Positions 46,231-60,644 of a DNA stretch of 64,000 bases are shown one piece after another. The DNA is from Polyrhizophydium stewartii. Lineage: Eukaryota > Chytridiomycota > Chytridiomycetes > Rhizophydiales. Below the pieces are notes generated by a model. The model searched no databases. It saw only the letters and a program-made list of their open reading frames with translations, and was not told the DNA's origin. The translations under genes were made by a program, and so were the position numbers. How positions within the stretch are numbered: the first letter of the stretch is position 1; every line of letters begins with the position of its first letter. Where the stretch lies: contig JADGIZ010000004.1 of assembly GCA_027604665.1 (NCBI GenBank), positions 1,722-65,721 of the forward strand. The letters are read 5' to 3'.

Positions 46231-49200
46231 TTATTTTTAAGACAAGTTTACGCTTGTCTATTCTAGAATCTAAATGCCTTAACCCTATGGTTCATGGTTA
46301 ATCAATAGTTAATTAAAGAGCATATTAATAGCAAAGTAAACCATTATCAATCTGTAAGTATAAATATCATTAGTATTAGAGTAATAATTAAGATATATAG
46401 TAATAAATGAATAAAACCAATTAGTCCCGATGGGCGCCCAGCCCAGAGGTCTGGTCAGATCTTTCCATGATAAACTATATATACTATTTTAATATATAAT
46501 AAAGATTAATAAATAAATGATAGTTCCGATGGGACCATGAGATGGTGAGGGTTCCTCCTGGACCATCAGGACAGGAGTCCCAATGGAAGTCACCATCCCT
46601 ACCCTGAGGTCCATGGGAATTATTCAATAGATTAGTAATGTTAACTATTGATACTTTATATTTATAATCCCGAGGTCCAGTCGGAACAATAAAGATCTGT
46701 GGTGAATTACCATACTATTACTACTTATCGTATGCTTTCCTTATTAGATCCTACATCTATTACTATAGATGGATGTTACAGATATTTTCTACTAAGATGA
46801 ATTAATATATATATGGTTATAAAGGTAAGTATGGTTCTTATTACTTTAGCATATCAATAACTAAATAAGTATTATCATTATAGATATATTAATAGGTAAG
46901 TTAATAAAGCCACTAGTAACATAAAGAGATGTACTTACTAATAATTTAACTGTGTGTAATAACAATAATTAAGGATCATCATCATGGAATAGTAAAGGAA
47001 AGTGTACCATTCTGCAATGTATTCAATACGATGCTAACGCAATCTTAATACTTAATAGATAATATCATATAAGATTAATAACTGTATAATATGGTATATT
47101 AGTATAAGTATGGGGTACTATGTACCCAGCTATGCTGAACAGTATTAACTATAACAATGATAATAATAGCTATTATCAATAATAAGATCCGAAGGCCAGA
47201 TTACTGATTACTTATAAACAGATTGTATCCTTACTACACTATCCAATGTATTAACTATTACTATCAATAAAGGCCCCCAAGGGGGGCCCCCCCATGGCCC
47301 GAGGTACATGAGGAACAAGATATATAATCAACAAGTACTTCATTATAAGGTATTAACTACCTGATAGGGGGGATATGTTTGAATTAGATGTAGTAAATGG
47401 ACATTATCAGAATTATAATGGTTAAGGTGGGTTGGTGAAAGCAATTATAGATAAAGTATTAATTCGTAGGTTTAAGCTGGTTAGGCAAAGTCTAAATAGT
47501 TAGTTATAAGGATAAGATATATTCTAATAGTTAGTAGTTCTAACCATAAGTCTATCATATTTTAATAGTGAGCTATAAGGATAAGGTATATTATATTGAG
47601 TTAGAATCATAAGTTCTATTTAATAATTAGTTCTAAATATAGGGTTTATTTAATAGTTAATTCAGCTATCTGGGAGTTAAATCATAGTTTAAGTTATTTA
47701 TTAGCTAATGAATTTCATAATAGTTTGAGTTCTAACATATTAGTTTAAGTCTAGTTAGATAAAGCTCATTATAAATCTTAATTTTAGTTAGAGTAGTAGT
47801 TATCTCTTAGTTAGAATCGAAGTAATGTGAAGGTTCAAGTTCAAATAATAGTCACAGTATAAGTTAATATCCAAGTAGAACATGAGTTCATCTTCATCTT
47901 TATAACCAGTTGTTCGAGTGGGTTAATAAATTAGATAGTTAATTATAAGTTGGCCAGAGTTAGATATAAGCTGCTGGTTATTGGTATAATATTTCTCACA
48001 TGAAACAGATTATTATTTACCCTCTAAGATTCATCTATTCTTATTATTAGTTACAGTAGTTACAGGAGTTTCAGTTAAATAATTAGTTAAAGTAATAAAT
48101 AGTTTAAATAGTTAAATCAGTTTAATTAGTTTCAATTTAAATCCGATTTATCACAATTTGGCTCTTCTATTTGACGCTAATTTATTCAATTATCTAGAAC
48201 TAAGATCTGTTTAGATTCTGCAATTATCTAGAACGAATATCTGCTCAGATTCTGCAAGTCTAATATAATCTCCATCTAATTCTAAGCTATTCATCTAATT
48301 TTGAGTCATGCTTCGCATTATAAGTTATTCTAATAACAGCTACTCAATAATTATTATTTTACCCGGATGATCATGTAAATTGCGAAGCACCGAGTAGAAG
48401 TAATCGGTATTAGTCGGATTCTGCCATGCCATTAACTAAATTAGATTATGATTACACATTAACTGAAATTGGGCATCAAAGATGCTATTTAACTAAATTC
48501 TATTCTAATCCTGCGATTAACTAATATTAATCTGATGATACCATTAAGTAATATTATCTTCTAATTATATCCTAACTAATATTATTCGGATTATAACTGC
48601 AATCGAGTTTAAAGTCTCCTTATAATTCTAAATATTATAATTTATACTGACTTTACATTTCGCCCCTCCGGGATAATTCTATATTAGAACTCATACTGAC
48701 TTTAGATTGCTATGATTAAGTATTAATATCTTCACCTACCTATATTATTATTTGCACATGTTGAATTAGGTCAAATTCCCCCGGCTAGCCGGTGTCTGAT
48801 CTCAGATCTCAAAAAAGGGCCCCAGGAAATGAATTTATTAAATATTTGTAATAATAAGTACTTATAGTTAACTAACATTAATAATATTATCATAATCTCT
48901 TTTAAATCATATGTGAGATTACGGATGGAATAAGAGTAAATAATAGATATGCTTACCTCTAATATAAGTTAAAATAGAGATTCAAGCGAAGCTTGGAGAG
49001 TATTAATTATAGATTATTGAAGCATAAAGCGTATACAATAAATAGAGTAAACAGTAGATATCGTATGGGTAAATAAGAGTAGGATATAATTAGATACTAT
49101 TTTTAAATTTGCTACCAATTTTTAGATTCCCTATCAATAATAGCCTTAAATTCTCATTGCGTCCCGTAGGTCCGGACCGATAGTAATAACTTCTAACTAA

Positions 49201-50080
49201 TAACATACTTCCTTACTAAAGTCTATATATCTCTTTAATAACATTAGGATTAATTAATCTTTCCTGTTTCTACTCTTTTTTTATTCACGGGGGTGCCCCT
49301 GGAACCGCCGGTCCCAAGGGAGACTATTATCTTTCATAATAATATATACAATAGTAAGATATAATATAAAGTATGAGTATATAATAAGCAATACTATATA
49401 TACATGCTACGCATGGGACTACCAATACCAATAATTAAGGAGTATTTTGACAGATTTTATCATTAGTAAAATAAACCCCTTATATAAGTATGAATGCCAA
49501 GTAACAGTAATTATCAGATACGATTGGAATAATAATAACAACTACCTGCTATAACAACTATCTAATATACATTAGTTTACTATAAATACATAATAATATA
49601 ACTATATGTCAATACATCTTCCATAACAATATGTATTAATTAACCTTACTAACTCTTTATAATAACATAGCCAGAATAGTTCAATTCATTCCATCTCAAT
49701 GTTACCAACATCGAACGTTCCGTCGATGCTACACAATACACTTCATCTGCAATACTCATGTATCCTCTACATTACCAGCGAAGCTGAACCTAAACAACCC
49801 TACATCTATATTAATAAATCACATAATTCTAGTACATATAACTATGCTATTCCTTCATTACATCTCTCATTGCGCAGCACCACACTAAATATACAATATC
49901 CTATTCAACATATATTAACTATAATAATAATCTAATAAGTGCGGTTTAAGTTAATCTAACCTTTAGCACAAATTTGATCTTGTTACATTCAATTGCCATT
50001 GTAGCTCTTTGACTATTATAACCTCTACCTTTTAGTAGTAATTTACCTAATAAATTGTATAAACACTTTCTAAAGTTGAG
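46231..50080. other. AT-rich intergenic stretch with short palindromes
   Basis: No gene is recognised. Small GC palindromes occur: a complex block at 46520-46622 (GGACC, GATGGTGAGGGT/ACCATCCCTACC), GATCCGAAGGCC near 47188, CGCCCCTCCGGGA near 48661 and TGCTTCGCA hairpins near 48308 and 48390. The frame 49699-49935 has no motif and biased AT-rich composition. Confidence 0.45.
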
Positions 50081-50149
50081 ATAAGTTATGGGGGGTGGAC
50101 GCAGTCCTCAGAGGATCGGACTGCTTAAAATAAAAAGGAAATTCAAATC

Positions 50150-50270
50150 AAATCGCGTAGCGACGGAGCCGCTCCTACATGAAATGCTGAAGGGTTGGGG
50201 ACCCCGGAGCTCCTCCTCGAATTTGGCAACGCCTCCTGGACGCGGGCCGCGTCCGCCCCTCTGGAGCTTT
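50150..50270. repeat. GC-rich hairpin block
   Basis: Contains GCGACGGAGCCGCTCC, GGGGACCCCGGAGCTCC and GGACGCGGGCCGCGTCC stems. It is the only strong GC block between 46 and 54 kb. The open frame 50088-50339 runs through it and is not a credible gene. Confidence 0.65.
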
Positions 50271-50344
50271 ATTGGAGTATTAATAGATGTTCAACCATTG
50301 ATAATCCTAATCTTGGTTAGTTTCGCGATCTTAACATGATAGGT

Positions 50345-52084
50345 AACACCTCATAATACATTTATGGTTAGCTCTCTTATTATTAGACCCACTTAGTAGT
50401 ACGAGCATTACCAACTTATCAGCTATCGAACTTAGATTCCGATTGATTGCCAGAGAGAAGCAATAGACAATGTTCTTATATATCTGAATTACTATACTCC
50501 TGAAATAGGTGGGTATCTCTGAGAGTACTCAAGAGTGTTCCAATAAGTAAGTCTAAAGGATTACGGAGTTATTGAATAAACTTTCTTAAGCATTCGTCGA
50601 ATGCTGGAATCTGTTGCGTGAATAAGTCAATCAAATCGACCCTTAGGGTCGACTTGTAGAATGCGAACACCATCATTAGCTTTACATAGGGTTTGATAAA
50701 TCATCCTCATTAGATTATGTTGACAATTGGATAAAAAGGGTTTGCTCAAATTATTTTGTAACTCTATAAGATGGATTAGAATTGATCGATCTTCGATCGA
50801 TCGATTGGTCATAGTTGTGTGACCCTCAATTTAGTTATTAGACCTCAATTTATGTAGATTACCATTCGTTCTAAAATAGCACCACCTTCTAGATTGTTTG
50901 GGCAACCATAGGTTGCTTAAAGATGGATTAAATGGAACAACTTTAGTGGCAGCTTCCCATACCCTTTTCCTGGATTACTGCTTATCTATTCAGAACCTTC
51001 AAAATTGTCCTAGGTATAATCCTTTAGCTTTTTATATGAGTAGTCGAGTACACAAGAAAAAGTATTAATAAGGTTAGTTCGCTTTACGGGTAAAATAATT
51101 TCGTAACCCTTCAATTGGTGCCTCTTCATATTAGGGTTTTACTAGCTTGGCTAATTTCCGAACATTCTCGAGACTTCTACTAATTAGTTATTCACCAGCC
51201 ACCGTAGGTTATTCATAATTCATCGACCTCAGGTCGATCTACTTGTTTCTATAATTAGTCTAAGAAGAAATGTTAATCGATGATTTACCTATCAATGATG
51301 AATACAATAGAACTATATAGCCATATTATCCTTACTTTACCTCCACATTACCTTATCAGAGAACAACTAGAAACCCACATGAAAGCCAGATCAAAGATCT
51401 TAATCAATGGTTGAAAATTATACTAGAAATCAAATTGAGCCAATTCTTCAAGTTGTAAATGAGTTTTAGTTTCAAGCTTTTCATTACTCAATTTCATTTT
51501 TAGGGTGTCTTTAGCTTTCTTCTTTTATTGTCACCTTAGCTGCTTAACCAATAATTTTACTACCATATCCTGTTGATTAATCAAGAAGTTCTAGATCAAA
51601 TCGCGAAGCTTAACAGATCTAGTAAGAAAATGGAGAACCAGCTATTAAATAATTGCCAATGTGACCACTTAAGTGGTGATGATTGGGATATCAACAATAG
51701 AGATAGTGGGTATTCAGTAATCAATGGTATTAAGTATATGAAGAGGGTCTACTCCCTCATAGTCTGGGGCTGGTTGACAGAATGTTTGCATCTAATGTCA
51801 AACCTATTTTGGGTACCATCGTGAATAACTTCTTAGCAAGAGTTGAGGAGGAATGATAGAACATTATGTGCAAAATTAAGACATTGATATAGATCCTAGT
51901 AAATTAGCTATAGGGACTGGAGGTAGGAAACCTACAATTACTTTAGCCTAACATAAGATAATGCAGTCCATCTCAAGGGCTTCATAAGAGAGATTAAGTC
52001 CGATTCCGCAATTCAAATCAAACAGTTAAACACCGAAGATTGGGAATCTCTTCTACAACTCAGAAAAAGATGATTAATAACCAG
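50345..52084. other. Intergenic stretch
   Basis: The frame 51573-51824 (plus, 83 codons) is polar and protein-like in places but matches no family I know, and the minus frame 50627-50812 likewise. GATCGATC and CGACCC/GGGTCG palindromes are scattered through it. Decayed intron ORF is possible. Confidence 0.35.
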
Positions 52085-52210
52085 ACATTCCTCCATTTGA
52101 TCTGTACGGTAGCACTTCGTTACCTAGCAGTACCTTCGAGATCCTTATCGCTACGCAGCTTACGTTCTCTCAGCTCAAATGTATGAGAGTAATTTTAGAG
52201 CACCACCCCT
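52085..52210. ncRNA. Covarying structured RNA family, copy C
   Basis: Third copy of the family at 30881-31007 and 34215-34332. The outer helix is CATTTGA (52094-52100) with TCAAATG (52175-52181), continued by CTG/CAG. The inner stem is GGTA/TACC. The strings TACGGTAGCA, GTATGAG and CACCACCCC are retained. Upstream and downstream flanks differ from copies A and B, which marks the limits of the unit. Confidence 0.55.
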
Positions 52211-53763
52211 TGTCAGTTAGTGAACTAACTTCCTTTCCCCCCAATCAATAGATGGGTGGGGCATATTTCATGCATGCTATTTTATGCTAAGTATTCATAT
52301 TAGAATTTCTTCTAAGCAGCTAAAGACTGCTTTAAAATACTAGGACTTTTTTTGGTTTTCGACAGATGATTTTCTAGATTCGATCTTGAGGAAATTATCA
52401 GTAGCTTGCTGATATTGTCATTACGATCATCACTATGTGATCATCTTCATTTACCACCATCCCATTCATATTCGGCTTATTCTCAGCCTCTATTCATTGA
52501 ATTACTACACAGATAAAATCTATGATTTCATCTTCGATTCACTTACGTTACTTATAGCAAATTCTTAATATCAATCATTTACTTATTAGTCTCGTTTCAT
52601 TCATTTCACTTAGTATTTACTATAGTCGTTCAATATTTCCAACTGAACTTACTATTATTTCTTAAATCTATAAGGGAAATATTCGCACCTTCGGTGCTAT
52701 TTAATATAGCTCAATCGCCGTAGGGCTCAATCAATTATAATTGATATCATTTACTGATGATTATCATTCCATTACGATCAATACTTTCTCTTCATTACCC
52801 TTTAGCTTTCCATCATTTCATTCGAAGTTTCTCTCTACCCTTTAGCTTTTACCTCAATAATTGAATTTATCAACATTACGCTCGACGCAACTCGCTTCAT
52901 TATTTGTAAGGTCGTTCACTACGATCAGCTCTTGTCCTGATCTCCGTATCACTTGTTGTTTATTTTCGATTTTTTGCCAAAATTGACCTTAACTCGATAG
53001 GATGAAAATTGATATTCTATCCTATAGTCAAATCATGTTAAAATCCAGTCTCTGTAAGCCTAGCACTAATTTATCAGATTTTGCCAAAATCGGCCCGTAG
53101 GGGCGATTTCCACTTCGTGGTAATTCTACCTCATCTATTATAAGTAGAGGTTCAACCTATTTACCATTAATAAACAGTACTAATTATTCAGGTTGAACCG
53201 TAGTAGTGAAGGATTTCTGAAGAATGAAATAAAGACTGAACGGAGTTCTTACGAACTAATAGATATCATAAAGCTTAACCTAATACATTAACTAAATAGG
53301 CCAATTTCAGCTAAAGTTTATACCCTATATTATCAACAGGGTTGACTAAAGCTCAAAATCGTTACTCTTAATACAATACGGATTTGGCAGATAAGATAGT
53401 TCACATAAAGTATTAGGGATAAACTATAATAATATACAACCAATAGCCAAATCCTATTAGGAACAACTAGTTGTGACGACTGTCTTACTCGTACGAGTGA
53501 AACGGGCCCACTGGGGGTTTAAGACCCATATATAGGGGTGGATTTGGTACTACGTTACAGATTTATTTAACTTAAACATCTACTAGATCATTAGTTATTG
53601 AATTTTCTAACTAGATAATAAATTATTAATATAAAGGGTGTAATAATATATAAGAATTACTACTCATAATAATAGTTCTAAATCTTTGCACTGGAAATTT
53701 GACATTTTCACCAAATGAGCCCCTCCAGGGCCATTTTTCGAACCTCTCCTCAAGAAGTCCCAC

Positions 53764-53936
53764 TACTTAATCTCTTCTATATGACTGATGTTCCACCATT
53801 AATTGGATTCTTCTCTAAACAGTTTGTTTTAGAAATTCAAAGTGGTTACTACTTTATGGCTGTAGTAGCAATAATAGTAAGTGCTTCTTACTACTAAAAA
53901 ATAATAAGAGTTCTTCACAGTGAAAGCTTAAAATAA
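53764..53936 (+). pseudogene. nad2: NADH dehydrogenase subunit 2, C-terminal fragment
   Basis: It reads [38 protein letters not shown]-[TAA]-KIIRVLHSES, matching the nad2 end ([15 protein letters not shown], then SxxYYLKIIRV). The TAA at 53895-53897 stands where Leu (TTA) is strongly expected, and a further TAA follows at 53934-53936. Residues before LLNLFY do not match nad2, so the 5' part is missing or lies across an intron. nad2 is a complex I membrane subunit. Either this is a decayed piece or an exon whose TAA must be handled post-transcriptionally. A candidate 5' piece lies at 60645-60782. Confidence 0.75.
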
Positions 53937-54223
53937 ACCGGAATAACAGAAAATAAAGAATTATTTAATGTACAAAATTGAGGAGCTGTTTACTTTTAAT
54001 GATAAGGTTCTGGTTCAATCACGCGCCTTGAAGATTTGGCCTTTAATTGGTTGTGTCTGGACATTAATAGATGAAGTAACAAACCAATTATTATTTAAGT
54101 GGTGACATTGCCCAACCTGAAGGATTGACTTTGATAAATACTAAGCTAATCAGAGGTTGTCATTTTAGTAATCTAACTAGATGTTCAGCCAACAATCTCA
54201 AATCTATAGTTCTTGTTTAGAAT

Positions 54224-54320
54224 CGCTAGCGACGTCGCCTACGGCCCGGTGCTTTAAGCGCCGGTGGCCAAAGGCCGGTCGCGGAGTGGCCGGCCTTCGC
54301 CTACGCCACACCAGCCGCTT
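54224..54320. repeat. GC-rich multi-hairpin element, distant copy
   Basis: It starts CGCTAGCGACGTCGCCT and ends CACACCAGCCGCTT exactly like the copy at 1024-1143, but its middle stems differ (CCGGTGCTTTAAGCGCCGG, GGCCAAAGGCC). The conserved ends with exchangeable middles define the family and link this region to 1-3 kb. Confidence 0.8.
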
Positions 54321-54673
54321 CAAGCATGTAGAGAAAGTCTATTTGTAGTACCACAACCTGGATCTGCCTATATAATTGGGACTAATCACCTTATTCGGTT
54401 AGCTGGAGTGGCTACGCCACGGCGCGATTAAAGGTCAACTAACCACCTACTAATAAACCACCGCTATGCCGTTCCCTTCTAGCTACGTTCAATTTAGGCT
54501 TAGATAGGATGAAATAAATGGTAGATCCCGAAGGTAAAGATGTAGTTCTATAACAATGAATAAGTAGTTAAACCTTTGACATACGATCCGGTAATTCTAG
54601 GGGGACCCCGCTGCGGTTAATATTTGATAGCTTATTTTACAATTTTGAGAAATTAGATAAGTTGAATAGAAAG

Positions 54674-54748
54674 ATCAGCCGGGGTGTCTCCCCCCGAAAG
54701 CGAGGGTCGGTATAGCAAGACCCGAAGCGTACTAAGACACCGGCTGAT
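54674..54748. ncRNA. Closed hairpin with inner stem, possible structured RNA
   Basis: ATCAGCCGG..TGTC at the left end pairs with GACACCGGCTGAT at the right end, about 13 pairs with a small bulge. Inside, GGGTC pairs with GACCC around GGTATAGCAA, flanked by GAAAGCGA and GAAGCG. The size and shape suggest a small RNA or mobile hairpin; no known family is recognised. Confidence 0.4.
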
Positions 54749-55704
54749 GAAGCAATAGAAAGCTATTTCTATGTAACTTTAATCAATGGCAAATAATTCC
54801 TTATATTGAGAGGGGACTATTAGTTAAGCTAAATAATTAGTAATATCACATTATATAAGTTAGAGGTCTAGATTTTATTGATTGGCAAATGACCTGTCTA
54901 CTATGTGTTTCCTCTTAATTTTTATAATTAATTAAAATAGTATTGATAAATCTGTGTTATTAAATATAGGGTTTAAATAAGATAGATAAGCTAATATTGG
55001 GGATAGGGATTAGAGTATTAAAGTAGAATTGTAGATTGATATAAACCCTTAAAAATTAAGTACCGTATTTGTGTATCCGACTGGACCGAAGGTCAAGGCG
55101 ACCTTCGGGGAAACCCTTTCAAATTAGAGGAATGTGCTCGGGTTTGTAAACCCTCTGTTCCAGCCGTATATATAATCATTGTTGTCATACTATTATTTAA
55201 ATTATATACTAGTAATTAAATACTATACCATATGCTATTTATCATAAGCCATTATATTACTAATACACATTTACCTAAGACGTAGTACATACTATATCTC
55301 CTACCATCACTACTAACTAGTATCACCTAAATACCACTAGTAACAATTACAGTTATATAATATACCATACCATACTGGTTACTATATAGTAGCCATACTA
55401 TTCACCCTATATCCTGTAACTAGTTATACCTAATTAACTATCATATACACCAGACTATTGATGACTACTACCACTCCCCTACTAGATTACTATAACACAT
55501 ACAGTACTCCGTACTTTTATTATCATTATAGGTCACATCTATATTAACAACATAGCTCTTATTAATACCTACACCTCTGGAGGATTAGCCTATTATATAG
55601 GCGTAGCCCATATTTTGACTATGGACCTGTACCATACATAGTATACCATTAACTAGTCCATAGATACACAAGATTGACTATCATATATAGTACCATCTTG
55701 ATTA

Positions 55705-57920
55705 CGATGCTTCGCAATTGTCACAGTATCCATATTTACTATTAGGTATATAACTATATATAAACTTACTACTCCGGATACTACTACTATTACAACACCT
55801 ATGATCCCGTCACTACTATTTAACCTACTCCTATTATAAACCTAGGCTTTCGTTACTACTAATAGGATAACTATACATATAAATTATTAAGCACAACAAT
55901 ACGGGGAATAGTATCGTAACTATACCATTGACTACTAACTATATAGCTACTTACCTAATCACATGTACCATAGTACCTAAAGATACTCCTCACTATACCA
56001 ATAGCTAGACTACTATTCATATTAACTAGGAAGGTACTTAAAACTACATAACCTTACTACCCCCCATTTACTAGTCACCTACAATATTCCTACCAAGATG
56101 AAGACCCTTATGCTCACTATATATATAACTAGTACGGATTATTATCTAACTAATAATTCTTACTACTACGGCTTAGTCTACTATACCACTATAATACCTA
56201 TTAATACTACCATCTAAGATCCGAAGGCCATACTTATACAACACAATATTAACTATAACTACTTACTACTTACAATTCACGTAGTGACCCATATAATTAC
56301 GCCCCTACGGGATAATCATCCCCACCTCCTATATTGGTATATAACAATCCATATCCTATACTACTTCTAGGTACAAATATTACTGCAACACCTATGTACT
56401 ATGTGTTACTCATACCGATGCGTTGTGAAACATCGCAATCATAGTTATCAGCCGGAGGGTGATCCCATACCAAATACATCGATGCGTTGTGAAACATCGC
56501 AATCATTATCCTATTACTCCTACACTATAAATACTATTATCGGACCCTATAGCCTTATTGTTCTACAATTAAGATTTGACTACCACCTATATATAATAGC
56601 AGCCCATAGTACTACATCTATTTATAACTCCTATTAATACATAGCCTACTTAGGCCCATAGTCCCTCCCAATATGTTAGTAGCATAAATATCACCATGTA
56701 TCCTATCATATTTAACTCCTATACCTACCTTAATACTATTACCTACAAGTTAATAGTAGTATAATAGGTATTACGCCCCTTTGGGATCCTATACCTCTAG
56801 AGTATTATAACCTGTACTACGGACTACTAGTATATAGTACCAACAGTATGCGGGAGAAGAGGGGTTTATAGACACCCGCGCATTCCGGATAAGAGTTTAT
56901 CTATAATACATACTAATGGTAATTGATCTATCGATTCGTAGTATCCTAATTACCTGTCTATTTCACTACTTATGTATTCTGATAATTGGTAGACTATCAA
57001 CATGTTCATATATATACACTACGCCTTGGACAATCTTAACAACGGGTACTCCTCTATTGTGTATACTAGTGACATATATATATGGTTATTATACTAATTA
57101 ACAACCTATTAACCATTCCATGCTCCGCATGTATACTAATAATGGTTTGACCCCTATGTAATATGCTGATGACTACAATATTCACTATATTATTTACTAC
57201 ATTGTCAATAACAACCTATATAGGTACTATGCTAATCACTAACCCATGCACTATACTAATTGACATATTATAGGTGTATTTATCTATAACGTAGATCCCA
57301 CCCATTTAAGCTATCTATCTATAAGTACTCTGCTAATCGCTATACTATCTTCTATCTTAAGCGGGAACTTCTAGATAATTATATCTACAACGCCCATACT
57401 AGTGACAACCTATCATCGTTACTACCCTATTTAGAATTCTACAAATCCCAATCCGCTGTATATACTATACTAGGCCTTTAATTACCTATATGTTGACTAT
57501 ATTAGTTCCTATAATGATTACGATTAAAATTACTAAATTCTCTGCCATATTGGCGACAAAATCTTATCTACAGGCACTATCCTAATCCTATGTTGATTAT
57601 ATAAATAATAACTGTGTTATTTACGGTGCTTCGCAATGTTAATGGGTATATTTAGACATATTCACCTACGTATCGCCACTAAGCACTATGCTAATCCTTA
57701 TGTTATCTACTACGTTATTTACGGTGCTTCGCAATGCTAATTACAATATTATAGATAAACTACCTATAACATCTATATTTATGGGTGCTACCTTAATTAC
57801 CATACTATTTAAATTAACAGATAGGGTTGGGGCCTAGGCCCCCCTATCTATACACCTACTAATGCTCGCTGTTTGTAGGCCCTATACTAATTGGCATCTT
57901 AATTACGGTGCTTCGCAATT
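55705..57920. repeat. GATGCTTCGCAAT mini-hairpin family (cluster)
   Basis: Copies lie at about 55708, 56416, 56478, 57632, 57720 and 57905. Single copies occur elsewhere (15420, 28830, 42884, 43127, 44193, 48308, 48390, 61105, 63660). The unit is a short TGC-TTC-GCA stem-loop, sometimes enlarged to GATGCGTTGTGAAACATCGC. It occurs on both strands and outside genes. Confidence 0.65.
56216..56230. repeat. GATCCGAAGGCC mini-repeat
   Basis: The string GATCCGAAGGCCA recurs at about 47188, 60984 and 62380, always in AT-rich non-coding DNA of the right third of the window. It seems absent from the 11-45 kb region. Confidence 0.55.
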
Positions 57921-60644
57921 CTAATTCCTAAGGTATTTACTACAATACAGATCTACTTCTCCCTATGTATTATGCTAATTAATATAACCTAGATAATCCA
58001 TCAACATGTACTATTCTATTTTAAGATACCTTTGACACTTATATCTAGACCCACCAGTTTAGTGACTATTCTACTTATAGACCTATCTGCAGGCACGGCC
58101 CAATTACTCCTATATAGATAATTTGATTAGTAGTATGGTGCCTATATATAAAAATAATTACTAGTAAAGGTTCTATAACCCGATTATAACACCCCTTTAA
58201 GTACCAATTAAGATTGAGCCCGACCTACGGATGTAGTTAATATCGTGATGATTAGTGTTGTAATTAGGATAGTGATTATATAAGCCTAGGCCGAATTACT
58301 ATACTCTGGCTGATTAGGGTGGGAGTTAATCTGGTGACTAGTTTAGTAGATATATAAATAGCTAATTTATTAATTATTATAAAAGTTGGTTCAACAACTC
58401 GGACAGTACCTCTAGATGAAACTACCTCTACAATAGTAATTAGGATCGTACCTCTAGTTAATTCCCTTTACAGTATACCAATTTGTTCAGCAATTGGTCT
58501 AGTACCAGAATAGCTAATATCTTGTTGTTTTATATAGGGACATTGGTAATTAGATTACTAGTATATATGTTATAGATACTTAGTATAGGACCTATCAACA
58601 AATCTATGCTAGTTCATATGTTAGAGATTAAATTCTCTGTAGTTTGGTAATTAGTATTGTAACCATATTTATCAAAGGTAGAGGGTCTATGGTAGCACTT
58701 ATTGATAGACTTACCTATAGTGTGTCAATCAAGATAGTCCATAACATTGCGTCAATAATTCAGTAACTAATATTGTGATTTGGATAGCAATATAGTATAG
58801 TAATTAGGATAGATACTTATCTATAATGTTGTGGATTGATTAGGTACTAATTATGACAGTACATATATACATTTAATAGAGGATAGCTTCGCAGATATTG
58901 ATACTATGGGTTTATAGAACCCGTAATCAGTCTAGCATATATAGGTATAATAGTTCAAAGTATAGGTACATAGTGATTAATTTATAGGTCCCGAGGGGCT
59001 GAGGTCTACCAGGATGAAATATTTAGGTATTAAGTATAGCAAATACTGTCATGTATGTAGATAAATCTATCTGTAACATAGAATCTAGAGGTCAATTAAT
59101 TCATTGACGAAGTCACCGAATACCAATTAGCACGGTACATAAGTATATAAGATATGGAACAACTAAGTTGTGAGTATAGTAGTTGGCTTAGTAGATCCGG
59201 AGGTCTATATATATTTAATTGTAGTATAGCAATTAGTCTAGTGGTTTGCCTAGTCATACTCGAGGTAATTAGGATAATATCTATCAATAACCTTGTCTAT
59301 AGTTTAGTAGTTAGTATAATCCTTAATGTAGCAGTTATTATAACAACTCGCTTAATTATAATTGAGTTAATTAGAATAGTGGAAATAGATAATTTTATTA
59401 AGAGGTACTAGGATAATTAGGAAGTTATACTAGTGACTAGTCTAACCTAGCAATATATATTGGCGATATATTTAGTATACATGACATTGTTAAACGAACT
59501 ACAGGACTACCTACCTCCAGTGTATCAATTAGTCTCGTCGATTCTCTAGTAAAGATGACAGGAGCTTAGCTCCTTTCATAGTCAGTTTATATGTTATTGA
59601 TAAAATTATCTTGGAGATAGTAATTAGGATAGGTCCGACCTTCGGATGGTTCTAAACATCCTTAATAGAGTTACTTGTACTTTGGTGTAGTAATTAGTCT
59701 AGTCTATATGAAATTATCACTACCACATATCCTAGAGGTATAATGGTTTACAGGTTAGTAATTATAATAGTGACTATAGATGATTATGTCACTAGTATCT
59801 ATACTATCCATGCTGATTGTTTAAAGTATGATGCCTATCGATAAGTTTAGCTATGGTCTAATATATTTAAATAAGTCCATCAAAAGGTAGTCCAATTATG
59901 GTGGTGGTGGTTAATAGCATGGTTGATATTGAGGGAATTAGGATGGTAACTATAGATGTGATCATTACTAGTCTGTCAACTTACGATAACTTCATATATA
60001 TGCTATACCCATGTACAATCCGTCTATTGATGCCTCATACTTAGGTAAATACTGTAGTAAATATTCTAGTAATTGTACACATAACTAACAGATCGATTAG
60101 TTCCCATCATATTCTACACATTAGTATAGTAATTAGATACCACTAATTATATATAATAGATCCCTAAATTCTATATACTAGTTACATTTTATTCTGGACC
60201 ATGTTGATAACTTTCTCTATATTGTCTACACCTTCTATTTAAACATAGATCATACGGATCCTAACTACTCCCCTAATCACCTATAATTTACTATATTAAT
60301 CAATCGCCCAATCTATATCCCCTAAATAGATTTAGCTGTGGGTCTTATCCTATCGATAAATTGGCCCATGGCCCTTAGACCCCGGGCGGGCAGGCTAGCG
60401 GCCCCAATTAAACCTATCTATAGTTACCATGTTAATCTATCTCCTAGTTACCCAAATAGATCCGATGTTAGTTACCAACCCAATTGGTATATCATAGGTG
60501 ATTTGATCGATGGCCTGTGCGTTAGGGATGGTTTATCTAAATAGACTATAATTACTATTTTAGCTACTATACTACTCACAATTAAAGCTAAAACATATCC
60601 ACTAATAATCTATTGGTCATACGGACCTTACAATAATTAATGAC

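Larger units (their letters stand above)
55150..60600. other. Very AT-rich, low-complexity intergenic region
   Basis: Long runs made of TAC/TAT/ACT words on one strand (55.2-58.2 kb) change to TAG/TAT/ATT words (58.2-60 kb), a visible strand-composition flip near 58.2 kb. Short frames (56401, 56916, 59096, 59154, 60338) show only this bias. Repeated small hairpins are the only structure I see. Confidence 0.5.

Noticed and set aside
49699..49935. 78-codon plus frame
   Set aside because: Composition-driven frame in AT-rich DNA with no motif.
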